Below, piece after piece: positions 33,476 through 44,699 of a DNA stretch of 64,000 nucleotides. Made by a program: the position numbers and the translations under genes. The stretch's first letter is position 1. Every line of letters starts with the position of its first letter. Below the pieces are notes generated by a model. That model did no database searches. It was not told where the DNA came from and worked only from the letters and a program-made list of their open reading frames with translations. Source of the DNA: Chlorops oryzae (Eukaryota > Arthropoda > Insecta > Diptera > Chloropidae); assembly GCA_020466095.1 (NCBI GenBank), contig CM035806.1, positions 58,260,884-58,324,883 of the forward strand, written 5' to 3'.

Positions 33476-33761
33476 ACTCACTTAACAAACAGTAACAGGC
33501 CAAGTGATGGGCCTGCTGTAATAACACATATCGTTGCAACTCACTCGACGCTTCCTTTTTTCTAACAAAATTCGAGTAGCGAGAATAAATATTGGAAACC
33601 TAACCAAGCACGTAACATTGGCGAAGGATATAAGTTTTAAAATGGTGTAGCGTAAACTCGCTAAAAGGTGGATATTATAATCTCTGAGATACGGTGTACG
33701 AGATACGAGATACGTAATACGGTAGTTGAAATTATCGCCTGAGAAATATGTTACTTATAGC

Positions 33762-33955
33762 CATGATACAAGAAAACAAGATAGCGCCACTTCAGCCCGA
33801 TGATGTCACAAATACAAAATGAGAGCTTCGTTGTTGTTGTTTTGCATGTTAATCCCAACGTCACAACTATACTTTAGCATGGGAAACAACAACAATGCCA
33901 ATGCTACAAAATAGCGGTACCCGAAGTGGCGATATCTTGCTCTCTTTGTATCATG
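33762..33955. repeat. 194-bp MITE with 9-bp duplication
   Basis: The ends CATGATACAAG..AACAAGATAGCGCCACTTC are mirrored by GAAGTGGCGATATCTTG..CTTTGTATCATG. The flanking duplication ACTTATAGC is perfect (33753-33761 and 33956-33964). A 9-bp duplication suggests a MULE- or hAT-type mover. Confidence 0.75.
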
Positions 33956-33964
33956 ACTTATAGC

Positions 33965-34612
33965 AAGTTTCCACATAGTGCATTAACGCGATTACCTGCA
34001 TTAACTCATTAACGCGTGATTAAAAATGTGATTACTCATACAAAAATATGAAGTTAATCACCTCACCAATGCATGCATTAAAATTTAACGCAGATAAAAC
34101 AGCATGGCTGCATTTGGACTTACTTGCGAAGATTACGAAAAATTGCACCCTTGAATAGAAAAGTACGTAAAATATCAACCGTTCTGTCAAATTAAAAGAA
34201 CCGCTGAAACAAAAATCAAATTGAAAATGGAAAGTCCAAGACGTAAATAAAATTATTTTAGCTTTTTTCAGACATTGAAATCAAATGAAGAATGTAATAT
34301 ATCCATATATCGTTTATATCTAGCAAAATATAACAAAGGGGTATTTTTCACTTTTTTTACAGCAGCTTCCGAGGAAATCAGCTGATTAATTAATACCCGA
34401 TCCGAAAGTGGAATCGATAGTGATTAAATATCTGCGTTAGCTCTAATGCATATAGTTAATTCACTATGTGAAAACATGCTATTATTTCGAATGGAAGAAA
34501 ATGTCACTTTTGCAGTTCTTTCGCTCCGTAGACTGGATGTCTCAAACAACATAAGAATTCTTTTTTGCAGATTTTTGACGAAGTAGTCCTTGATTTCCAA
34601 TAGGACGATTTC
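33965..34612. other. Non-coding; ATTAACGCG-rich patch
   Basis: 33980-34100 repeats ATTAACGCG/GATTAC/GCATTA words in both orientations; probably part of a decayed repeat. The rest shows nothing. Confidence 0.35.
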
Positions 34613-35250
34613 TTGATTACTCCTGATGATCTTAATAGCCATGTTGAAAGCGCCTCAGAGAGTTACACTTGCCGTGGAGAAAAAGGGATATTGAACCATT
34701 CTGCCGCCGGAATTTCATCAGAATTTTCAAGCTCTGTAGGCGTTCACCAAGGATCAACTCTCTCTCCACTCCTATTTATTCTAGTTATGGATCCAATTTC
34801 CGACGATCTACAAAGAATACCTACCTGGACGCTGCTATATGCAGATGATGTTTCGGCCTCCACCAATTAAACGATTTCGAGCACCAAATACAGGACTCGC
34901 ATGATAGATTGTATATAACTCTGACCTACCAAGGACCGAAAAATTTAAATATCTTGGGTCGACACTTTCTGCTGACGGGACGAACGCTCGTGAAGTTATT
35001 GAGAGAGTTAACACTGCTTGGCTAAAGTGGCGTTCAAAGACTGGCGTTTTGTGCGATAAAAAGATAAGGAACCGCTTAAAATTTTAAATTTTAAGTCACA
35101 GTCATCAGGCCTTTCGCTCTTTATGGTTCTGAGTGCCTACCCTTAACGAAAGTAGATCCGCTGAATACCCGGACTGATTCGTATTGACCAAATTCTAAAC
35201 GTGGCCACTCGTTGGCGTTGAGGACTAGCTCCAATTACACTAGTTTACGA
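34613..35250 (+). pseudogene. LINE reverse transcriptase fragment (RTE/Jockey-like)
   Basis: 34730-34865 reads GVHQGSTLSPLLFILVMDPI and LLYADDV, the QGS..SPLLF and YADD catalytic blocks. After a frameshift, 34937-35090 reads KFKYLGSTLSADG, VIERVNTAWLKWRSKTGVLCD, the thumb region. Then LYGSE-like and GLAPI-like remnants follow. Same + strand orientation as 36225-36480, which supplies the missing C-terminus. Inactive. Confidence 0.7.
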
Positions 35251-35964
35251 AAATTCACAAAATTGCGTTCCTTCAGCTTACCAACACTTAGGGATGATCA
35301 TTCTTTCGTAACTTTCTGCTGATCGAATATGTAATTAGATAATCTCGACCACTTTCGGGAGAGGCGTTCCTGAAGGGTTAAGAGGGAACAACTTAGGGTA
35401 TGATACGTCTTTCACTTTCTTATATATAATTGATATTTCACCCTTTCGGGGAGGCTTCTGAAGGGTTAAGAGGGAAAAATAAAAGTCGCCGTTAAATTTT
35501 GACTTCAGTTTCGAATTTAACACACCAAAAAACGTGGGTATGCTAGGTAATTGCCACAGTATGTGGTTGCTGGAGCGGATTCTGGGGAAGATGGGTGAAA
35601 TCTGACTTCAGTTTTGTGCTCAGCACCCCAAATAACGTATGGTATGGTACTTCATATTTCTGTATCAGGATCTTTATTTTTTATTTGTTTGTGCAATCAG
35701 TTCTTTTCGTAAAATTAAGTTTTGAATTTTGTTACTTAAATGTTTATATATGCCACATTTTTAATGCGGATGTAATCTGCATAAGCTTTCTTTGTTCCTA
35801 ATATATCATTCGTTGATGTTAAGAGAAGAAACAAATATGAAAAAGGTTTTATCATTGTGTAATTTAGACTAAAACTGATTTTTTAAAGGAAATTTTGTAA
35901 AAAATTTTAAAAATTTCTGGAAAAGTTCATTGATAGCTTCCAAGCCAATGGTTGGATCGAAAGG
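35251..35964. other. Insertion within the decayed LINE, small direct duplication
   Basis: CCTGAAGGGTTAAGAGGGAA occurs at about 35368-35388 and again at about 35456-35476, as part of a roughly 80-bp diverged direct repeat. No other content recognised. Confidence 0.4.
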
Positions 35965-36200
35965 TGTTCTAGGCATTGTTGATAGGGAATTTTATTACCC
36001 TTAATTTTATCGCTATGCACTTCAAATAGGTTAAGTATGTCCGCAGGTAATTGGAATTTACCAACCATACGTTTTTTCAAAACTCAAAAAACCGAAAACA
36101 GCCTATATATCGAAAACTGTTCTACTTAAAAATTATCTGATACATATTCGGACTCGGCAGAAAATTTTATTTAAGAAATGACCGTCAGATGGTACAGGTC
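35965..36200. repeat. Dispersed repeat R3, inverted copy
   Basis: Inverse of 26060-26325; see there. It lies inside the + strand LINE remnant, so it inserted after that LINE. Confidence 0.6.
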
Positions 36201-36224
36201 AGGTTTTTCGTAAACTAGTGTTAT

Positions 36225-36480
36225 TGCGAAAATGCGGGAAATTAGGCTACGATTGTATGGGAACGTCCTGAGAGCTTGGCGAAAAAGGGCTACACACTAA
36301 AATTAAAGGTTGCAGACAACAGGGCGTCTGTAACAGCGTTGGATGGGCACAATAATATGGGACGTGAAGGCTGTAGGACTAACCGCGGAAGATGCAATCA
36401 ATGGGGCAAAAAAGAGAAATAGGTAGTGTTGTGCGGACCCCGGGATAGGCCAGAACTTTGAAAACTTAAGAAGAAGAAGA
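36225..36480 (+). pseudogene. LINE 3' end (reverse transcriptase C-terminus)
   Basis: Reads IRLRLYGNVLRAWRK, then RWMGTIIWDVKAVGLTAEDAINGAKKRNR and CADPGIGQN, the well known C-terminal pattern (RWYGHVLR..W.D..K..GL..EDA..R..W..ADP) of RTE/CR1-type LINEs. Ends in an AAGAAGAAGAATAATAG tail. Contains stops. Confidence 0.65.
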
Positions 36481-37479
36481 ATAATAGAAAGCCTACGCCG
36501 CACAGTGGTTCAGAATTTCAGTGGGTCGGCCAAAAATGCCCAATGTTGATATCCAAATATGCAAAATCGCGGTATGCTAGTTGATTAAGAATATTTTCAA
36601 AGTAAGATTCCCAAAATTTTAGTTTGATTGCATAATAATTGTGGGCGTGGTTGATAAACAAACATTGCACTTTTTGATTTCCTTAAAACAACTGTGTTCA
36701 AAATGTAATATTTGGACTATTTTAGTAGCTCACATCTTACACAAAAATGGCTGTAGAAACTCGTTGTTTTTTTTTTTAAATAAATATATGACTCATGTCG
36801 TTTGATAATATTTATTAAAAAATATTATGCAGTAAAAAAAATTATTTTTATATTTTTTTTGAAGCTCCAATTTTACACGATTTTCTTATTTTGCAAGAGT
36901 AACTTGTTTGCGTCAAAAAGCGTCAAAACAAAATTACATTTATTTGAAAGCCACAACAATTTTCTTTTCAAAAATGTATACTTTATTGCCAACAACTGCC
37001 AACATCATTGTGAAACTTTCCATTATACAAAAAAAGAGGTGGCATTCCGAATGCAGGAATATAAAAGGGTCTGTTACGAAAATCACAAAAACTGCTCTAA
37101 AATCGAAGTCCTTCAAGATATTTTGATAAAATTTCTTATTTGAACATGTTTAAAGGCAAGTAATATGAATGCAGAAAATTGAAAAATTGGGCGTTGCGTA
37201 AGGGCGTTTTTCGAAAATTTTCTCCTACACCCGAAATACCGATAGGACTTGAACGAAAGTTGGCACGTATGCTTCCTTGATAGCTAGTAACTTCCTTCCC
37301 AAATTTTTCGTTCGGCCCATTATTAAGGGTACCTCTAGTACTAGGGTCTGTGACAAAAATCCCAAAAATGACTAAAAAAGCGGACTTTATTGAAATATTT
37401 CAATGTAACTTAGAATTTGAGCGTATATATAAGGGTCCGGTTAGAATTCCAAAAAAATTGGAAAAGTGGGCGTTGCTAA

Positions 37480-38356
37480 TGGGCGGTTTTCATAAAGAAA
37501 TTTAACAAAAGTCGGTATAAGGGGCCCTTTATGTACTTAAGGGGGTCTTCTCATTCAAAACCCGTTTTTGGACCCTTTTTAAAAAAAATTCTTATTTGAA
37601 AACGCAAAGAATAATTGAAAACTTTTTTTATTTATTGTATTACAAAAGGTTCAAAGTAAATAAAAAATTTTTTTGCCTCGATACGTGGGCTGTTCAAAAA
37701 GTAATGAGACTTCAAAGTTGGTGGTGAAAAAAAAAGGTGTCGTCACGGCGGCCACGATTCCGGGTCTCCGGAGCGTCTGAAATGAAAAAAAAACGGGGTT
37801 ATAATCAGTATAGATGTAATTGTCGGGTGAACCTCAAGCTTAATTTTGTGATTTTTTTTGACAAAATGGCGGTCATTAAAAAAAAAAATTTCAATTTCGG
37901 GTTTTTTTTTGTAGTTTAGTGAAAAAAAAAATAGTAAAAATTTTTTTAAAATTAAGCTTGAGGTTCACCCGACAATTACATCTATACTGATTATAACCCC
38001 GTTTTTTTTTTTCATTTCAGACGCTCCGGAGACCCGGAATCGTGGCCGCCGTGACGACACCTTTTTTTTCACCACCAACTTTGAAGTCTCATTACTTTTT
38101 GAACAGCCCACGTATCGAGGCAAAAAAAATTTGTTTATTTACTTTGAACCTTTTGTGATACAATAAATAAAAAAAGTTTTCAATTATTCTTTGCGTATTC
38201 AAATAAGAATTTTTTTAAAAAGGGTCCAAAGAACGGGTTTTGAATGAGAAGACCCCCTTAAACACCTCTTGATATTAAAAATTATTTGAACTTGTGTGTC
38301 TGTCTCGGTTATTCTATTGACAGGCTCGCATGACTATAACACCCTTACTTGTTCAA
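37480..38356. repeat. ACAAGTAAG-type dispersed repeat, interrupted by MITE
   Basis: The inverse of 33166-33400: read from 38356 downward it gives ACAAGTAAGGGTGTTATAGTC, then, beyond the MITE, AAAGGGGCCCCTTATACCGAC. Its left boundary is unclear; GTGGGCGTTG and TACCGATAG phrases between 36640 and 37480 probably belong to it. Confidence 0.5.
37541..38257. mobile_element. piggyBac-type long hairpin MITE (717 bp)
   Basis: Starts GGGGGTCTTCTCATTCAAAA and ends with its inverse, with TTAA on both sides (37537-37540 and 38258-38261). The two arms are complementary over roughly 300 bases each with very few differences, leaving a central loop of about 100 bases around 37847-37948. The arms include GGCGGCCACGATTCCGGGTC and GTGGGCTGTTCAAAAAGTAATG. 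TTAA duplication is the piggyBac signature. No transposase. If transcribed it would form a very long double-stranded hairpin. Confidence 0.9.
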
Positions 38357-38923
38357 GTTATTTTGATGAAATTTTGTGTTTGAATATAGTTTGTTGTAAT
38401 TTTTTTTAATCTTAAAAGTGGGCTTGGCAAAAGGTCGGCTTTTGAAAATTGCCTCCATAGACCACAATTACAATGGGAATCGAGCAAAAGTTGGAATTTC
38501 AGTCCATTTTGAGCAGGACCTCCAGCACTATGGTCCATTACAAAATTTTCAAAACCTGCTCCAAAACCAGAGATTTTCAGTTTTAAATTACCAGTATCCC
38601 AAAACAATAAAATAAATGCAGAATATTCTGATTAAAATATTTAGTGCGAATTTTATTTGAATTCGGTAGTTCAAACTATAAAACAGAACATAATGTGAGC
38701 AGAAAATATTTTATAAAACATGAAAATTCCCTTGAAAACAAAATTTTTCAAGTTTACCGCTAAATAAAACTACTTTTTAATTCTTCAATCAAAAAAAAGT
38801 TTCGTTCCGTTACTCTATATTCTTTTGTCTCTCAAATGGCGAAAAATTATATGATTGTCTCTATTGGTTCAAAAGTTACAGATTTTTGACCGACCTAACC
38901 TGAGTCTGAACCACTGTGCGCTG

Positions 38924-41459
38924 CTTTAATTCTTTCTTCTGTCGCCTTTTCGGAATAACCGAGTATATCACCTGAGAAGATTTTGTGTTCGCCGCAACCG
39001 TTCTATCTTATTTCGCTTATTCAGACGAATGGAGGTTTGAGATGGACAATTCACACACGTTGGGCTACTTTTGACATTTGAGCTAGAGTTCTAATGTTCC
39101 AGGTTCTGAACCGTTTTCATTTTTTTATTCCAATAGCGGTGATCAGAGGGAGCCGATCGAAAGCAATCAGCATGGAATCTCTATTTTTTATTTAACGCCC
39201 TTGTTTCATTAATTTGCTTTTGACAATTGCCCAATACCTCAGTCCCAGCAGAGGAAAGGTCATTGCATGCCAACGTCATCGACTCCTGAATCGACTGCAA
39301 GGTAATGAAAGTGCATTACAATTTGGGTAAAAGCTCTCTAATGTATTCAATTCAAAATTATCAAATAATATCAACCTCACCATCAAATACCACCAGCCGA
39401 TTAGCCTCTTCGCAGTCTGTTTTTTATGGCCTTACTCAAATTTTCTGCATTTATAACTTTTTCTTATTTCTTTGTCGGAGCACAAAAATAAAGTACTGAA
39501 CTATCTGAATCAACTAGAGTTGCCGAATAAGTAAAACTACTAAATTTGCTATCAAAACACTGATAAGTAGCAATAATAACATGTGGTTGTATTAAATTCA
39601 ACGAAAAAACAATGTATTATGTTTTTTTATGAAAAAAATTAGTAGGGTGAAAGTAAAAAAAAATATATAATATATAAGTTAAAACATAGAAACTCAAAAT
39701 TTAATAGATATTTAAAAGAACAAAACGAGACAAAGTTAAGAATGGAGAAAAGGATAAAAATGAATACCTTTAGGAAAATAAAAACTCTAAAATATTAATC
39801 CTAGTAGATTGAAGCTAATTCAATAGGAAATGCCTTCATTATGAAAAAGTTCACATAAGTCAATAAGAAAGACAATTATGACAGTCTCAAAGAAATAGTA
39901 CAATTTATATATTTTCTTACTTTACACACAAGAAATACAATTGAAATTAAATTAAGAAGCTTTCAGTCAACGGGCTTCTGGTGCGCAACACAAACAGCAA
40001 GAAGAAAGTCCAGAATATAAACATGACGTTCGAACTTACGATTACATCTGAAATAATGAGTATCAATTTTCGGTCTGCACGAAGTGTGTTTTAAAGAGGA
40101 AGGACGCTATGAATTTATCCACCTCGTTACAATGTTACCGTAACAATGCTAAAAAAAATAGTTTAAACCAATAAATAAAATTTCTGGTAAAATTTCCAGG
40201 CTCAATTCTCTGAAAAATTTCCTTAAGGGGTTTGTTTTGTAGTTTAAAATGTTTTTAAAAATATTTTATTGGAAGTGGTTTCTTCGTACTGATTGCAATA
40301 AAAAATTGAATGCAAGAAAATGTCAATAAAATATACCTACAAATATTTTAAATGTTTCTATGGGCGTTAGACAAATATTTTAAGAACGTATTCCACATAC
40401 CTTATTGAACACTTAAACGGTATTTTTTCATCGTTTCAAACGCAGCTTTTGTCATCTTTAGGGAAAAAGGGAATTACAAACTGTTGATTCTTCAAACGAA
40501 CTTCATTGATGGCATCCCGAAGCCCGCATCCATAACCATGTACAAATACGCGCACGCCCTCATAACCTTGTTTTGCCAAGTGGTAACATTTTTACCGGAT
40601 TACAAGGCAGTTTACGGAAAATTTGTTGTTATCAGTTACGTATTTGCGTAATCGATTACTTTTTTGGTTTTGGTTACCTTTTTGTGTTAAGGAATACTAT
40701 TTTCAAACCGCCGGTAGCGGATTTTCACGTCCTGATAACTTTTTTCACACCTTCATCGGCATATTTTGTAGTTGCGATCATTGTTCCCATTACTTGTAGC
40801 AGATTTTTGCGACAGTTCTATGCAATGGATGCCCTAGACACTTCTACTTTTCCATAAAGCACTGACCCCTCCATTTTTAATCGAGATGCGTATATGCTAA
40901 TTTTCTTTAAGATTCGTGACTATACAATTATTTTAATAAAGCCGGATAGATGGCTTACTGATCAAGGATCTGTTAACGCGACACATTAACTGTAAATGCA
41001 CAAAAAAATGCACTATGTATGTAATTTGGCTGCAACGCTGGTGAAGAGTACAAAATGTAAAAGATTTTCTCCACGTATGAGATACAGATTATATGCAGAT
41101 GAGACTCAAACGGTATTTCGCATTTATGACGCGAAACCATATGTCAATGATGAAAATTTTACATCGAATTTTGAATTCGAAGCGTATGCGTGTGAATGTA
41201 AAAATAAAAATCTGTGTGGATTTAATTTTGCAATAAGATTGAATCATTTATGATCCACGATTTTAAAATCATAGAAATGTAGACATAAACAAATAAAATT
41301 ACAATTTATGTATATATGTATGTATATATATATATATATACTTTTGGCTGCTTACGTACATTCCCTTCTCTCATATGTCCACAATATAAAAAAAATTGCA
41401 GTTCCCGTTCTTATTATCTACTTCCACTTTTTAATAAGAAGTTTAGAAACTTATACTAA
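38924..41459. other. Intergenic region between the two host genes
   Basis: AT-rich. Short open frames (39305, 40573, 40996) match no family on either strand. The part just below 41460 should hold the 3' untranslated region of the Sox gene, but I found no convincing AATAAA on the - strand. A TATATATATATA run sits at about 41318-41340. Confidence 0.4.
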
Positions 41460-42926
41460 TTATAAGCTCGAAAATTCATATCGATTGTTAAACTCCAAAT
41501 GACTTCCAGAAGACTCAGGCGGAACATCATCATAACTTAAGGCCAACAGTGTACCGCTTGTGTCGAACATTGAGTAGTTCACTTCATTATTTGAAGCTAT
41601 ACGAGAAAAATCTCCGGATATATTTGGAGGCTGGTAAGACACAGAGCTGGAGTGGGGTCTTCTCAAGCTGCCAGCTATGTACCCAATGTATGGAGGATGC
41701 GTTGCTGTCGGAATGCTGCACCCGCTATCGTCAGTGGCGCTAGGAATGGTTAGACTGTAACTTTCATCCTGCAATGTTGAGCTTCCAGAAAATCCATTGC
41801 TATTGTGTATTTCTATGTTCATGGTAACAGTTTGATGTTGTGTATTAATGTTCTTAACAAACTGATGGCCCACTGAAATACAATCCGCCTCACTCCAGTC
41901 AGGTTTCTCGCCATCGTCGTCCTCAAGGCCAAGCAAATTATCGCAAGAAATTAAATTGCTCGCATGACTCGACATACTTGCATATGTAAGAGGTCGATAG
42001 CTTGCGTGGTGTAAATTGGCGTCGTATACAATACTGTCGTCTGGTTCTTGTAATTCACTGCAGAAAGATAAACTGTTTGGAAGCTCATTTTTGGCAAGTG
42101 ATAGTAAAGACTGAGTCAATTCGTTTTCGGGTATATCCACAGCTGATTCTTCTGTTTGTCCGGCGGCTGGTGCGAACAAGTTATCAGCTCCCATGTATTT
42201 TAATACTGACTCTAACGGCATTTCATTATGACAGTTGTCAGGCAACACTGAGGTACTTGAAGGTAAAGTAGTTGTATGTGTTAAGTCACCCGTTTTAAAT
42301 GATGGATCAATGAATGTAGTCGAAAGATGGTTTGGCGGTATTTCGCCCTCATTTTGAGAACTTAAGGATTCAAAATTTTCCACACCAAATAAGCCATATT
42401 CAAAAGCCAAATTTGTAGATTTGCTGCCTGAGGGTGTCCTTACAGTCTTTTGCCGGCAGGAACTGCTTTTTGGAGACGACGGACGGTTTCTTTTTATTGA
42501 CATATTACCCTCTAAAACGCCACGGAACGATAGTTTCTCTTTGCGCTTGGTATTTTTACACACTGCGAGGTGTTTGTGTTGAAAGGAAGACGATAGTGAC
42601 TTTTTAGTTTTCCCTTCATTGTTTTCTGGTGTTGATTCGTTGGCATTAAATTTTATTGCACCAGCTACTTTTTGTTGTTTTTTCTGAGGCCTATACTTAT
42701 AATCTGGATACTCGATCATATGCATTTTTCGTAGTTTTTCGGCTTCGATGATATATGGCTGTTTCTCCTCTTTGTTTAAAAGCTGCCATCTGCGTCCGAG
42801 CTCTTTCGATATCTCCGCGTTATGAAGGTCGGAAGATTTTTCGCATATCTTTCTTCTTTCCAGCTGACTCCAAACCATAAACGCATTCATTGGTCTTTTA
42901 ATATGACCCGGGGAATGTTTTTTGGT
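41460..42926 (-). CDS. Sox14: SoxC-group HMG-box transcription factor, last exon
   Basis: Encodes 488 residues of a Sox protein. The exon begins at 42926 after a T-rich TTTTTTAG acceptor and opens [19 protein letters not shown]. The HMG box spans about 42905-42678: it includes [47 protein letters not shown] and [11 protein letters not shown], and binds and bends ATTGTT-type DNA sites in the nucleus. The LERRKI and HNAEISK details are SoxC-like, and in flies the SoxC member is Sox14, an ecdysone-induced regulator. A basic serine-rich segment ([14 protein letters not shown]) follows. The long C-terminal region is acidic and S/T-rich, as expected for a transactivation domain, and ends NNRYEFSSL before the stop at 41460. 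The N-terminal exon was not seen and may lie above 42927 or outside the window. The ATG at 42890 is internal to the HMG box and is not the start. Confidence 0.9.
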   Translation of the reverse strand, partial: TKKHSPGHIKRPMNAFMVWSQLERRKICEKSSDLHNAEISKELGRRWQLLNKEEKQPYIIEAEKLRKMHMIEYPDYKYRPQKKQQKVAGAIKFNANESTPENNEGKTKKSLSSSFQHKHLAVCKNTKRKEKLSFRGVLEGNMSIKRNRPSSPKSSSCRQKTVRTPSGSKSTNLAFEYGLFGVENFESLSSQNEGEIPPNHLSTTFIDPSFKTGDLTHTTTLPSSTSVLPDNCHNEMPLESVLKYMGADNLFAPAAGQTEESAVDIPENELTQSLLSLAKNELPNSLSFCSELQEPDDSIVYDANLHHASYRPLTYASMSSHASNLISCDNLLGLEDDDGEKPDWSEADCISVGHQFVKNINTQHQTVTMNIEIHNSNGFSGSSTLQDESYSLTIPSATDDSGCSIPTATHPPYIGYIAGSLRRPHSSSVSYQPPNISGDFSRIASNNEVNYSMFDTSGTLLALSYDDVPPESSGSHLEFNNRYEFSSL

Positions 42927-43398
42927 CTAAAAAAATGAGAAGAAAATATAGTAATTATGCGAACTTACAGAGAGAGTTTGCATTGAAACTTTCATAACAT
43001 ATATATTTCAAAGCTTCAAAACAGGTATTTTTGTGTGCAATAGTTGCACTGTATTCCAATCTACAAAAATACAATTCAATATTTTAAGAATATGTTAATT
43101 GCTGAACAAAGCTTATTTTGGGGACCAAAATTGGTTGTGATGTACAGGATCAGTTTGACAAATCTTTTTCGCCGATTTCTCCAAACATTGGCGGAAGAGC
43201 CAACTATCTTGCACCACTCATAACGAATTGAAAATTGTAAAAGCTAAGTGGGATATATTACAGCGTATGACACTAATGAATGAGTTTTGCAGGCCCAAAA
43301 GACACAAAATACTTTAAGCACAAAAAATTTTATACACAATGAAGAGTTTTCCGAATAGAAAAACCAGATTCACCAAAAGGTGATTTTGTAACGGAGGG
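42927..43398 (-). other. Start of the Sox intron, nothing recognised
   Basis: On the - strand this is the 3' end of the intron preceding the last Sox exon. AT-rich with no coding match; the polypyrimidine tract directly precedes 42926. Confidence 0.5.
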
Positions 43399-44226
43399 CC
43401 AAGCCCGACTTGGAAATACCCAGCGTCCCGACATTATTTGCCCACATGGCCACATAAATTTTTTCCTACACCTTTCATTCGCCTTGGTCAACCTATGTTG
43501 CGAATTTGAAGCCTCTACGCCTTTTACTTCGGAAGTTACGAAATAACCCCATTTGTGGGCGTGGCAGTGGGCGGGCTACAAAATTTTTTTCCTTCACCTT
43601 TTATTCACCTTGGTCAACCTATGTTGCGAATTTGAAGCTTCTACGCCTTTTACTTCGGAAGTTACGAAAAATCTCTATTTGTGGGCGTGGCAGTGGGCGG
43701 GCCACATTAATTTTTTTCCTACACCTTTCATTCGCCTTGGTCAACCTATGTTGCGAAAATGAAGCTTCTACGCTTTTTACTTCACAAGTTACGATAAACC
43801 CTTATTTGTCGGCGTGGCTGGAGGGGGGGCGGCGTCCATTTTTTTCCAGGATATGTCCTTTTTCGTAGTTTACCAGATCACCAAATATCAATGAAATGTG
43901 TTTAGTGGTTCGCCAGTTACAAGCATTTTACTGAAAACACATTATATGCATTTGTGGGCGTGGCAGTGGGCGGATGTCTCCCATTTTTACTTAGGATAAT
44001 ACTCGGATCCCGATATACCTGTGTGACTTGGTTGGTCCAGCCGTTTCGGAGGAGATCCGCACACACGGACGTACAGACAGACAGACGGACAGACGGACAT
44101 GTCTAAATCGATTCGGTTTTTGATCCTGACCATTTCTATATATATTTGTCTATATCTCCGGAGCTTAGTTCTCCCTGTTACAAGATTCGTACAAAACTAA
44201 TATACCCCGCTTACGCTGGGTATAAA
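43399..44226. repeat. Element with three central tandem repeats, copy A
   Basis: Ends ATACCCAGCGTCCCGAC and ACGCTGGGTAT. The core holds three tandem units of about 129 bp (about 43463-43850), each reading CACCTTTCATTCGCCTTGGTCAACC, ..TACGCCTTTTACTTC, ..GTGGGCGTGGCAGTGGGCGGGC. The right third carries AATCGATT next to GACATGTCC, then ATATATTTGTCTATATCTCCGGAGC. A second copy lies inverted at 63174-63955. Central tandem repeats in a short non-coding element recall the helentron-like DINE-TR elements of flies; this assignment is inference. Confidence 0.7.
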
Positions 44227-44689
44227 AACCAACAAGATCACACATAAACCGCGACAATTTTGAAAAAACTCGATATCTCTTTGCAATAGCGGTAAATACT
44301 ATTTTTTTAAGAATTAATTCTACGCGCTATCAAGTTTGGCATAAAATAAGATTATTCTTATACAATAATACACACACACAAGTAATTACTTTTCCCACTA
44401 ATAACGGGTGATATTTTTATGCACCCTTTTGTACAGAAAAGTTTAGCCTTTAACTATGGTATTGTTACACTACTGAGACTTGCGGTCTCACTGACCACTC
44501 CTTCACGGGCTGGTTTTTATCATGATGAAGAAGTATTGTTTAATTTTTTTTATCCCTGAGAAGAGTTACTAAATGTCATAAAGAGATGTAATTTTAATAA
44601 AGAATGTATTTATTTTAAACTACATCTAACGATATAACGATCGTACGTACTTTTCGGATCATCGAACCACAAACTGTTCGCGGCCTATG
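44227..44689. other. Non-coding flank of the PIF element
   Basis: No coding match. The left terminus of the PIF element probably lies here but could not be recognised. Confidence 0.35.
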
Positions 44690-44699
44690 AGAAGGCACG

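Larger units (their letters stand above)
36501..38918. mobile_element. Transib-like element carrying nested repeats
   Basis: The left end is CACAGTGGTTCAGAATTTCA; the right end, inverted, is CACAGTGGTTCAGACTCAGG. Both continue into GTCGGYCAAAAAT. The flanking 5 bases are CGCCG (left) and CGCTG (right), a near-perfect duplication of the same GC-rich type as the 8109 element. Inside lie the ACAAGTAAG-type repeat (right end near 38356) and, within it, the TTAA hairpin MITE. No transposase frame. Confidence 0.7.

Noticed and set aside
37737..37919. 60-codon frame in the TTAA hairpin
   Set aside because: Lies in the inverted arm and loop of a MITE; the sequence is explained by the hairpin structure.
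40573..40857. 94-codon hydrophobic + frame between the host genes
   Set aside because: No motif, no splice context; the opposite strand has equally weak coding signs.
43506..43868. 120-codon frame with repeated LLRKLR units
   Set aside because: Produced by the 129-bp tandem repeats (a multiple of three), not by a repeat protein; copy B does not preserve it.
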